Shown piece after piece: positions 28,430 through 35,645 of a DNA stretch of 35,645 nt; positions within the stretch are counted from its first letter, which is position 1, and each line of letters opens with the position of its first letter. The DNA lies in assembly GCA_945890495.1 (NCBI GenBank), contig CAMDCO010000021.1, positions 1-35,645 on the forward strand, given 5' to 3'. Below the pieces are notes generated by a model. The model searched no databases, was not told where the DNA came from, and saw only the letters and a program-made list of their open reading frames with translations. Source of the DNA: Bordetella parapertussis. GTDB taxonomy: Bacteria > Pseudomonadota > Gammaproteobacteria > Burkholderiales > Thiobacillaceae. The position numbers and the translations under genes were made by a program.

Positions 28430-30086
28430 GTCTGGAGATTCGGGGTCGGGCGGAGAGGGTGGTGGGATTCGCCGCCTAGCCTTGGCGCAGTTTAATCCCG
28501 CGGTAGGCGATCTGGCCGGTAACGCCGCGCAGATCCTGGCGCAGGCACGGGCCGCGGCTGCGGAGGGGGCGACCTTGTTGTTGACACCCGAGCTGGCGTT
28601 GTGTGGCTATCCGCCCGAAGACCTGGCCTTGCGCGAGGATTTTTACGCCGAAAACGCGCGCGGCCTGATGGGGCTGGCAGCTGATCTGCCACCTGATATT
28701 GCCGTGGTTGTGGGGTATCCCGAATCGGTGGGTGGTCGTCATTACAACAGTGCGGCCGTGCTGCGTGGTGGTCTCATCGTGGCGAACTATCGCAAACAGC
28801 GTCTGCCCAACTATGCCGTGTTTGACGAGTTGCGTACCTTCGAGGCGGGCGATGCGGCCACGGTCTTCGACTGGGCCGGGTTGCGCTGCGGCCTGCTGAT
28901 CTGCGAAGACGGCTGGGCGAACGGGCCCGCCGAGCAGGCGCGGGCCGCCGGGGCCGAAATCTTGCTGGTGCTCAATGCCTCGCCCTTTCATCTCTCCAAG
29001 CAGGAAGAACGCTATACCGTGGCGCGGGCGCGCGTAGCAGAGACCGGCCTGCCGCTGGTGTATCTGAACATGGTCGGCGGTCAGGATGAACTGGTGATGG
29101 ACGGGGCCTCATTTGCCCTGGATGCGCAGGGCACGGTGACGGCCCAGGGGCCGGCCTTCGATGCCGATCTGATCTATTTGGATTGGTGCGCCGGGGCCTT
29201 TCACGGCGGCTTCACATCTCCCGCCGATGAAATGGCGCAGATCTATCAGGCCCTGGTTGTCGGGGTGCGCGACTACATTACCAAGAACGGTTTTAAAGGG
29301 GCCTTGCTGGGCCTCTCGGGTGGTATCGATTCGGCCCTGACCCTGTGCGTGGCCGTGGATGCGCTCGGGGCCGATCAGGTGCACGCGGTGATGATGCCAT
29401 CCGAATACACGGCGGGGATGAGTCTCGAAGATGCCGAGGCGCTGGCGCGCAATCTGGGTGTGCGCTACAGCGTGTTGCCGATTAAACCCTTGTACGACGG
29501 CTTTATGGCCAGCCTTGCAGACAGTTTTGCCGGCCGTCAGGCCGATACGACGGAGGAAAACATTCAGGCGCGGGTGCGCGGGATGTTGCTCATGGCCTTG
29601 TCGAACAAGTTTGGGCAGATTGTGCTGACCACCGGCAATAAGAGCGAGATGGCCACCGGCTATGCGACGCTCTACGGTGATATGGCGGGCGGCCTCGCGG
29701 TGTTGAAGGATGTGACCAAGACCCGTGTCTGGGCCTTGTCGCGCTATCGTAATACCTGTGCGCCGGTTGGCTCACCCGTTATCCCGGAACGCATCATTAC
29801 CCGGCCGCCCTCGGCTGAATTGCGCCCCGACCAATGCGATCAGGATAGTCTGCCGCCTTATGCCATTCTTGACGACATCCTGGAGCGTTACATGGAGGAG
29901 CAGCAGTCACCGGGTGAGATTGTGGCTGCCGGCCACAGCCGTGCCGATGTCGAGCGGGTGGTGCGGCTAATTGACCTCTCCGAATATAAACGGCGTCAGG
30001 CGCCGCCAGGGATCCGTATTACCCAGCGTGGATTTGGCCGCGATCGGCGTTATCCTATTACCAACCGTTACCGCGCCCCGTTCTGA
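28419..30086 (+). CDS. nadE: Glutamine-dependent NAD+ synthetase
   Basis: This encodes 555 residues from the ATG at 28419; the frame is open further upstream, but that part overlaps the DksA-like gene. The N-terminal nitrilase-type glutaminase (about 20-265) has the Glu in LTPELALCGYPPEDL, the Lys in YRKQRLPN and the Cys near residue 162 (LLICEDGW). The C-terminal synthetase has the ATP P-loop LSGGIDSAL at about residue 300 and later TGNKSEMATGYATLYGDMAG. It amidates nicotinate adenine dinucleotide to NAD+ using glutamine. All catalytic residues look intact. It lies 33 bases before glnB. Confidence 0.96.
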   Translation: MSGRSGDSGSGGEGGGIRRLALAQFNPAVGDLAGNAAQILAQARAAAAEGATLLLTPELALCGYPPEDLALREDFYAENARGLMGLAADLPPDIAVVVGYPESVGGRHYNSAAVLRGGLIVANYRKQRLPNYAVFDELRTFEAGDAATVFDWAGLRCGLLICEDGWANGPAEQARAAGAEILLVLNASPFHLSKQEERYTVARARVAETGLPLVYLNMVGGQDELVMDGASFALDAQGTVTAQGPAFDADLIYLDWCAGAFHGGFTSPADEMAQIYQALVVGVRDYITKNGFKGALLGLSGGIDSALTLCVAVDALGADQVHAVMMPSEYTAGMSLEDAEALARNLGVRYSVLPIKPLYDGFMASLADSFAGRQADTTEENIQARVRGMLLMALSNKFGQIVLTTGNKSEMATGYATLYGDMAGGLAVLKDVTKTRVWALSRYRNTCAPVGSPVIPERIITRPPSAELRPDQCDQDSLPPYAILDDILERYMEEQQSPGEIVAAGHSRADVERVVRLIDLSEYKRRQAPPGIRITQRGFGRDRRYPITNRYRAPF

Positions 30087-30458
<372 letters not shown>

Positions 30459-30536
30459 TCCGATCGACAGTCCGCCTCTCGCAAACAGGGATAGGCTGGA
30501 CGGATTAGCGTTTAACCAAGCGCTTGAGATGTCCCA

Positions 30537-31931
30537 TTAGTTCTGATCAGGGAGTTTCTTCCCGGGATTGAGTATTCCGGCCGGGTCGAACTGGGCCTTG
30601 ATCTGACGCATCAGGGCTAGGGTATCGGGTTCGATCTCCAGCGGCAGGAAGTGCCGTTTCTCGCTGCCGATGCCGTGTTCGCCGGACAGGCTGCCGTGCA
30701 TGGCCAATACGGTTTCGATTAATTCACGCCGGCAGGCCGTAGCGCGGGCCATCTCGTCGGCGTCGTCTTCGTGCACCATCAGGTTGACATGCAGGTTGCC
30801 ATTGCCAGCGTGGCCGAAGGCGACCAGCGGCACGGCCCAGCGGTGGCCCAGACGGTCGATGGCATCGACCAGATCGGCGAGGTGGGAGACGGGCACCACG
30901 ATATCTTCGTTGATCTTGCGTGGGGCGATGCGCTTGACGGCGTGCGACAGCGATTTCCGCGCGGTCCACAGACGCTGGATCGCGTCCCTGGAAAAGCCGC
31001 TCTGGGTCTCGATCAGTCCCGGGTCTTCAAGGGCTCGGCCAAGGGCGGCCAACTGGTCGGGCAAGCTGCGGGTATCGCCATCGGCCTCGACCATCAACAC
31101 GGCCTGGGTGCCTTCCGGCAGGTCCTGGGCATCGCCATAGGCGCGCAGGGCGTCGATGGAACGGGCGTCCATAAATTCCAGAGCACAGGGCACGACGGGC
31201 TGACGCATGACGCGGATCACGGCCTCGCACGCCGCTCGGGTGCTGGCATAACACAGGCGCAAGGTGGCGACGGCCTCGGGCGCGGGGACCAGCCTCAGGG
31301 TGGCCTCGGTGATCAGCGCCAGGGTGCCTTCCGAGCCAATCAACAGGCGGGTGAGGTCGTAGCCGGTGGCGTATTTGCTGGTGCGGCTGCCGCTCTTGAT
31401 CTCGCGGCCATCGCCGGTGATGGCGCGTAACCCCAGCACATGATCGCGGGTGGCGCCATATTTAACGCAGCGTGGCCCGGCGGCGTTCATCGCCAGGTTG
31501 CCGCCGATACGGCAATAGGCACTTGAACCCGGGTCGGGTGCGTACATGAGCCCGGCGCTGCGCGCGAGCCTATCCACCTCGTCGGTGACGATGCCGGTCT
31601 CGACCACCATCAGACGGTTGTCCGGGTCAAACGCCAGCACCCGCGTCATGCACTCGAAGCTGACCACGACGCTGTCGGGGGCGGGTAGGGCGCCGCCGAC
31701 ATTGCCGGAACCGGCGCCGCGCGGGATTAAGACGATGCCATTCGTGTGTGCCCAGCGTACGAGGATGAGCACTTCGTCATGACAGCGGGGGAAGCAGACC
31801 GCCAGCGGGGTGCAGTGATGGGGGGTTTCGTCGCTGGCGTAGAGGTCTCGTGTGGCTAAGTCGGCAAAGACGCGTTCAGGGCCGAGCGTGGCTTCCAAGA
31901 CCGCGAGGGCGGTGGCAGAGAGGTCAGGCAT
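30537..31931 (-). CDS. FAD-linked oxidase, GlcD / D-lactate dehydrogenase type
   Basis: This encodes 464 residues on the minus strand. The FAD-binding PCMH-type domain covers about 40-215, with PRGAGSGNVGGALP, the CRIGGNLAMNAAGPRCVKYGATRDHV block and LIGSEGTLALITEATLRLVP. The C-terminal domain has KINEDIVVPVSHL, GHAGNGNLHVNLM and SGEHGIGSEKRHFLP. Enzymes of this family oxidise D-2-hydroxy acids such as glycolate or D-lactate. There is no adjacent GlcE or GlcF, so D-lactate or a related acid is more likely, but the substrate is open. It is last in a three-gene minus-strand unit with ATGA overlap. Confidence 0.9.
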   Translation of the reverse strand: MPDLSATALAVLEATLGPERVFADLATRDLYASDETPHHCTPLAVCFPRCHDEVLILVRWAHTNGIVLIPRGAGSGNVGGALPAPDSVVVSFECMTRVLAFDPDNRLMVVETGIVTDEVDRLARSAGLMYAPDPGSSAYCRIGGNLAMNAAGPRCVKYGATRDHVLGLRAITGDGREIKSGSRTSKYATGYDLTRLLIGSEGTLALITEATLRLVPAPEAVATLRLCYASTRAACEAVIRVMRQPVVPCALEFMDARSIDALRAYGDAQDLPEGTQAVLMVEADGDTRSLPDQLAALGRALEDPGLIETQSGFSRDAIQRLWTARKSLSHAVKRIAPRKINEDIVVPVSHLADLVDAIDRLGHRWAVPLVAFGHAGNGNLHVNLMVHEDDADEMARATACRRELIETVLAMHGSLSGEHGIGSEKRHFLPLEIEPDTLALMRQIKAQFDPAGILNPGKKLPDQN

Positions 31932-32503
31932 CAGCCGAGGGTCATCTCCTGGAATTCGGCGACCTTGAGGAGGGCGTCGGAATCCGGGTATTGGGCGTGG
32001 ATTTGTTGCAGGGCAAGGTCATAGCGCAGCGGGTCGAAGTGGCCTTGGGCTTGTTCGTGCATGACATGGCGCAGGGCCTGGGTCATGACCTTGTCGAGCG
32101 AGACCAGACGGCGGGCGCTAATGAGGCCGGTCTCGCAATCGACCAGGAAGAGGCGTAGTCGGGCGCGCTCTCCGGTGGGTTCCTGAGGGAGTTCGCGCTC
32201 GGTTTCGGGGATGCGCTGGACATGAAAGCTGACATCCGACCATTCGCAGATGCCGTCGACACGGTAGAGCAACAGGGCCAGGGCCGCATCGCTGTAGAGG
32301 GCGACCTCAATGGGTTGGAGGCGGAAGCCGTTGATCTCGTGGGCCGTGGGTCCGGGCCAGAATAGGGTCAGTTCGTGGGCGCCCTGGCTGTACAGATAGC
32401 GGGCACCTTCGTCATAGCGTTTGTATTCGGTCGAATACGGGGTGCCCACCTGACGCGGGTCAGCCTCAACGACTGGACGGGGAAAAGTATGTAGATGGCT
32501 CAT
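31931..32503 (-). CDS. Uncharacterised protein in the GlcD-like operon
   Basis: This encodes 190 residues on the minus strand, starting MSHLHTFPRPVVEADPRQVG. Its ATG overlaps the stop of the SseB-like gene and its stop overlaps the ATG of the oxidase gene, so the three are surely one operon. It has no membrane segment, signal peptide or known catalytic motif. The middle (HELTLFWPGPTAHEINGFRLQPIEVALYSDAALALLLYRVDG) looks like a mixed alpha/beta fold. The function is unknown. Confidence 0.8.
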   Translation of the reverse strand: MSHLHTFPRPVVEADPRQVGTPYSTEYKRYDEGARYLYSQGAHELTLFWPGPTAHEINGFRLQPIEVALYSDAALALLLYRVDGICEWSDVSFHVQRIPETERELPQEPTGERARLRLFLVDCETGLISARRLVSLDKVMTQALRHVMHEQAQGHFDPLRYDLALQQIHAQYPDSDALLKVAEFQEMTLG

Positions 32504-32913
32504 TGTTCGTCGGGCAACAGGCTGGCCATCATGGCGACCATTTCGGCATCAAAGTCGAATCCCAGCTCATCGTCAGGATTCAGGGCAATGCCCATGCCAT
32601 CGGCCATGCGGCGCAGGACCCAGGAGAATTCAGTCAACAACCCCCCGCTGTAGCCAGGAAACTGGGCTAGGAAGGTCTTGGCACGCTCGGGCGCAGAGAA
32701 CAGGACCATGACTTTTTGATCGTCCTCAACCTCGACGATGAGGGGTTCAGCCCGGGTGGAAGCCTGAAAGCCGGCAATTTGGTGCTTTTCATCTTGGATT
32801 GGCATGAAGACTTGCAGGTCGAGCAGGCGGGCGACAAAGGCCTCCGGATCTACTTCGCCGCCATGGACGGCGGCGAGGAGAATCTCAAGTTCGTTACGGG
32901 GTGACAGGGGCAT
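32500..32913 (-). CDS. SseB-like protein
   Basis: This encodes 137 residues from the ATG at 32913-32911; a TTG at 32925 would add four residues. NELEILLAAVHGGEVDPEAFVARLLDLQVFMPI, then VEVEDDQKVMVLFSAPERAKTFL, matches the N-terminal domain of SseB-type proteins, a family of unclear role found in many bacteria. It is the first gene of the minus-strand operon. The 107-base divergent gap to the ROK kinase should contain both promoters, but I see no clear hexamers. Confidence 0.75.
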   Translation of the reverse strand: MPLSPRNELEILLAAVHGGEVDPEAFVARLLDLQVFMPIQDEKHQIAGFQASTRAEPLIVEVEDDQKVMVLFSAPERAKTFLAQFPGYSGGLLTEFSWVLRRMADGMGIALNPDDELGFDFDAEMVAMMASLLPDEQ

Positions 32914-33020
32914 GATGTGATCCAAAAACGGTATCCGGCAAGGATAGCATCGGCAGGCTTCGAATGGGGTGGATTGGCTGGGCTGCGCCTGACCCGTGTC
33001 AGGCGCGCTATCATCTTGGT

Positions 33021-33932
33021 ATGGAAAATGGGCAGAGCGAAACTTGGCGGTTCGGCATCGATCTGGGCGGTACCAAGATTGAATTGATTGCCTTGGATCT
33101 TGCGGGGAATGAGTGCTGGCGACAGCGGATCGCCACCCCGCAGGGTGATTATGCCGGGACGATCGAGGCCATCGCGGGGCTGGTTAAGGCCGCCGAGACG
33201 GTCTTGGGCGGGCGGGGGCGGGTCGGGATCGGAACGCCCGGGGCGATCTCTCCGACGACCGGGCGTTTGCGCAACTCCAACTCGACCTGCCTGAACGGAC
33301 AGCCTCTGCGTGAGGCGATCGAGGCCCGTCTGCAACGACCGGTGCGGCTCGCCAACGATGCCAATTGCTTTGCCTTGTCTGAGGCGACCGATGGGGCGGC
33401 GGCCGGGGCCGAGTGTGTGTTCGGGGTCATCTTGGGGACCGGGGTGGGCGGCGGCGTTGTGGTCAGGGGGGCGGTATTGACCGGCCCCAATGCCATTGCC
33501 GGTGAGTGGGGCCACAATCCGCTTCCTTGGCCTAATGCCGATGAGCTTCCCGGCCCTGTGTGTTATTGCGGCAAGGCCGGTTGCATTGAGACCTGGCTGT
33601 CGGGCCCGGGTCTGGCGGCCGATCATCAGCGTGTCACGGGCCACGCCCTGAATGCCGAGCTTATCGCGGCCGGGGCCGTCGCGGGGGACATTGCGTGTGC
33701 GGATACCCTGCAACGACACGCAGATCGTCTGGCGCGTAGTCTGGCCCAGGTTAGAAATATTCTTGATCCGGATTGCATTGTCCTAGGTGGGGGACTGTCT
33801 AATTTGCCCCATGTCTATGAACAGGTGCCGGCCTTGTGGGGACGCTATGTTTTCTCAGATTGTGTCCGTACGCGGCTGGTTGCGCCGCGATTTGGCGATT
33901 CTAGCGGGGTACGCGGGGCGGCCTGGCTGTAA
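33021..33932 (+). CDS. ROK-family sugar kinase (fructokinase-like)
   Basis: This encodes 303 residues from the ATG at 33021; upstream in-frame codons would only add non-conserved residues. FGIDLGGTKIELIALD is the ATP-phosphate motif, and LANDANCFALSEA holds the catalytic Asp. The ROK zinc site is GEWGHNPLPWP plus CYCGKAGCIETWLSGPGL. The sequence is close to bacterial Mak fructokinase and N-acetylglucosamine kinase types; the sugar cannot be fixed by eye. It is transcribed away from the SseB operon. Confidence 0.93.
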   Translation: MENGQSETWRFGIDLGGTKIELIALDLAGNECWRQRIATPQGDYAGTIEAIAGLVKAAETVLGGRGRVGIGTPGAISPTTGRLRNSNSTCLNGQPLREAIEARLQRPVRLANDANCFALSEATDGAAAGAECVFGVILGTGVGGGVVVRGAVLTGPNAIAGEWGHNPLPWPNADELPGPVCYCGKAGCIETWLSGPGLAADHQRVTGHALNAELIAAGAVAGDIACADTLQRHADRLARSLAQVRNILDPDCIVLGGGLSNLPHVYEQVPALWGRYVFSDCVRTRLVAPRFGDSSGVRGAAWL

Positions 33933-33966
33933 GGTTTTGGGGAACATTGCGCATTACATTTTTTTA

Positions 33967-33996
33967 TTTACAATAAAGATATATAAATCCTAATAT
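33967..33996 (+). promoter_or_regulatory. AT-rich promoter region of the octaheme cytochrome gene
   Basis: TTTACA (33967-33972) and TAATAT (33991-33996) are separated by 18 bases. An alternative is TTGCGC (33947) with TACAAT (33969). The stretch 33953-33996 is almost pure A/T in a GC-rich neighbourhood. I saw no FNR-type palindrome. Confidence 0.4.
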
Positions 33997-34026
33997 TCGC
34001 ACATGACTTATCTGTGCGGGGTTGCC

Positions 34027-35613
34027 ATGTCTAGTACAACGAAGCGCGTGTGGTTTTGGATCTTGTCAGGGTATTTGACGGTCGGGGCGGCGATGGCCGG
34101 TACGGCCGATCATGGCAAGTTTGAGCAGTTGAAAAAACCGTTCAAGTCGGGTCCGGAGGTGACCAAAGCCTGTCTGGCCTGCCATACCGAGGCCTCCAAT
34201 CAGGTTATGCATACCAGTCACTGGACCTGGGAGTACACCAATCCCGCCAATGGCCAGCGTCTCGGCAAGAAGACCGTGCTGAACAACTTTTGTATCGCCA
34301 CCGCCCCCAATCTGGCCTTCTGTACCTCATGTCATGCGGGTTATGGATGGGATTCCGCCCATTTTGATTTCAGCAGGCAGGACAATGTGGATTGTCTGGT
34401 TTGCCACGATACAACGGGTAAATATCGCAAGGCCCCCGGCAAGGCGGGTCATCCGGCCTATCAGGACATGGAGTTTCCCAAAGGTTCGGGCAAGATCATG
34501 AAGGCGGTGGATCTGAATGCGGTCGCCCAAAAGGTGGGCAAGAGCAGCCGTGATAACTGTGGTGCCTGCCACTTTAGCGGCGGCGGTGGTGATGGCGTCA
34601 AGCACGGGGACATGGACAGTTCGTTGGCGGCACCTGAACCTCATGTGGATGTCCACATGGATGCCGCGGGGCTGGATTTCACCTGCGCAACCTGCCACAA
34701 AACCACGGGTCACAAGGTGCCGGGTAGCCGTTACGCCCCCATGGCGATGGACAAGGAAAAGCATATCCGTGGCAAGGCGGACGCTAACCCGGCCACTTGC
34801 CAGTCTTGTCACAACAGCCGGCCGCACCAGAGTGCGCGGTTAAATACGCATGCCAACAAGATTGCCTGTCAAACCTGTCATATCCCGACCATCGCGCGGG
34901 GTGGTGTGGCGACCAAGATGTCATGGGACTGGTCGACGGCGGGTAAGTTGAGCCCGGAGGGTAAACCGATCACGAAGAAAGACTCGCACGGTCATGTGAT
35001 CTACGATTCGCGCAAGGGCGATTTTGTGGTGGGCGAGAATGTGGTCCCGGAATACGCCTGGTTTAATGGTCAAGTGAAATACACCCTGATTAACGACAAG
35101 GTGGTCAAGGGTGACAAGCCGACCCAGATAAACCGCTTCGAAGGTTCGCCTACGGACGGCAAGTCGATGATCTGGCCGGTCAAGGTGTTCCATGGCAAGC
35201 AACCCTATGACCCTGTCAATCAGACCTTGCTGGTGCCGCATACCGCGGGCGACAAGGGGACCGGGTACTGGGATAACTTCGATTGGAGCCGTGCCTTAGT
35301 GGCCGGGATGGAGGCCGCGGGTGCCCCCTATTCGGGCAAGTATGAGTTCATCGAAACCGAGATGTCCTGGCCGATCACGCACATGGTGGCGCCTAAGAAG
35401 GACGCCCTGAGCTGTGCGCAATGTCACCAGCCGCAGACCGGAGTGGGGCGTTTGGACAAGGTAGAAGGCATCTACATGCCGGGCCGCCGTGCCAATCCCT
35501 GGCTGGACCTGATTGGCTGGCTAGCCGCTGCCGGCACCCTGATCGGCGTGTCGATTCACGGGGCCATCCGCATCTACATGGCGCGTAAAAACCCCGCTGC
35601 CGGGCACCACTAA
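34027..35613 (+). CDS. Octaheme c-type cytochrome, tetrathionate reductase (OTR) family
   Basis: This encodes 528 residues from the ATG at 34027; an in-frame ATG at 34003 has no ribosome site. A Sec signal peptide (residues 1-24, cut after AMA) leads a periplasmic protein. It has exactly eight C-x-x-C-H haem motifs: CLACH, CTSCH, CLVCH, CGACH, CATCH, CQSCH, CQTCH and CAQCH. A C-terminal membrane helix (LIGWLAAAGTLIGVSIHGAI) anchors it. Shewanella OTR reduces tetrathionate, nitrite and hydroxylamine in vitro. The added anchor and a following gene 12 bases downstream suggest a membrane redox complex. The physiological substrate is not provable here. Confidence 0.92.
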   Translation: MSSTTKRVWFWILSGYLTVGAAMAGTADHGKFEQLKKPFKSGPEVTKACLACHTEASNQVMHTSHWTWEYTNPANGQRLGKKTVLNNFCIATAPNLAFCTSCHAGYGWDSAHFDFSRQDNVDCLVCHDTTGKYRKAPGKAGHPAYQDMEFPKGSGKIMKAVDLNAVAQKVGKSSRDNCGACHFSGGGGDGVKHGDMDSSLAAPEPHVDVHMDAAGLDFTCATCHKTTGHKVPGSRYAPMAMDKEKHIRGKADANPATCQSCHNSRPHQSARLNTHANKIACQTCHIPTIARGGVATKMSWDWSTAGKLSPEGKPITKKDSHGHVIYDSRKGDFVVGENVVPEYAWFNGQVKYTLINDKVVKGDKPTQINRFEGSPTDGKSMIWPVKVFHGKQPYDPVNQTLLVPHTAGDKGTGYWDNFDWSRALVAGMEAAGAPYSGKYEFIETEMSWPITHMVAPKKDALSCAQCHQPQTGVGRLDKVEGIYMPGRRANPWLDLIGWLAAAGTLIGVSIHGAIRIYMARKNPAAGHH

Positions 35614-35625
35614 GGAGTCATTAAA

Positions 35626-35645
35626 ATGAGCGAAAAGATTTATGT
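35626..35645 (+). CDS. First codons of the next gene, possibly the redox partner of the octaheme cytochrome
   Basis: An ATG at 35626 with AAGGAG nine bases upstream begins MSEKIY and runs off the window. Twelve bases separate it from the cytochrome stop, so it is probably co-transcribed. A membrane cytochrome b is a common neighbour of such octaheme genes, but seven codons cannot show this. Confidence 0.6.

Overview
The window looks like a piece of a moderately GC-rich gammaproteobacterial chromosome, possibly from a sulfur bacterium of the Chromatiales type. The grounds are the rpe-gph-trpE-trpG-trpD order, a GlnB close to E. coli GlnB in sequence, a gas vesicle cluster with the same gene set as Serratia sp. 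ATCC 39006, and an octaheme cytochrome of the tetrathionate reductase family. The genus is not decidable from the sequence alone.

Layout. 1-5470 is an accessory block. It has the end of an IS5-type element, two copies of a hairpin repeat, a broken integron integrase on the minus strand, a putative attI, and five gene cassettes each closed by a recognisable attC site. The cassette genes are a secreted protein, a membrane protein plus a bPH/SHOCT protein, a SWIM-WYL protein, a small membrane protein and a WYL-TerB protein. The array ends in abutting remnants of an IS3-family and an IS30-family transposase. 5478-11678 is mostly core: an MBL-fold hydrolase, rpe, gph, trpE, a Phd/RelE-type toxin-antitoxin pair, trpG and trpD. 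11675-12262 is an unrecognised gene translationally coupled to trpD.

12324-27735 is a complete gas vesicle locus in two operons on the plus strand. The first holds a sigma-54 activator, an Hsp20-like GvpH, a two-domain CDC48-like ATPase, two GvpF/L proteins, a PAS histidine kinase and a receiver protein. The second starts behind a strong sigma-54 promoter with two upstream palindromes. It encodes GvpA, a long GvpC-like protein, a six-motif DnaJ-type zinc protein, GvpN, GvpV, a third GvpF/L, GvpG, a tandem Get3/ArsA-like ATPase, a GvpA paralogue, GvpK and another GvpA paralogue. The likely logic is that the kinase and receiver genes signal to the NtrC-type activator, which binds the palindromes and opens the gvpA promoter. 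The chaperone-type proteins would handle the very hydrophobic shell subunits before and during assembly.

27895-35645 returns to ordinary chromosome: tRNA-Arg(CCU) on the minus strand, a DksA/TraR-type protein, nadE, glnB, a minus-strand trio (SseB-like, unknown, GlcD-like FAD oxidase), a ROK sugar kinase, the octaheme cytochrome, and the first codons of a following gene.

The most interesting parts are the gas vesicle locus with its unusual protein-quality-control set and readable sigma-54 control region, and the fossil integron whose cassettes carry two different WYL-domain proteins.
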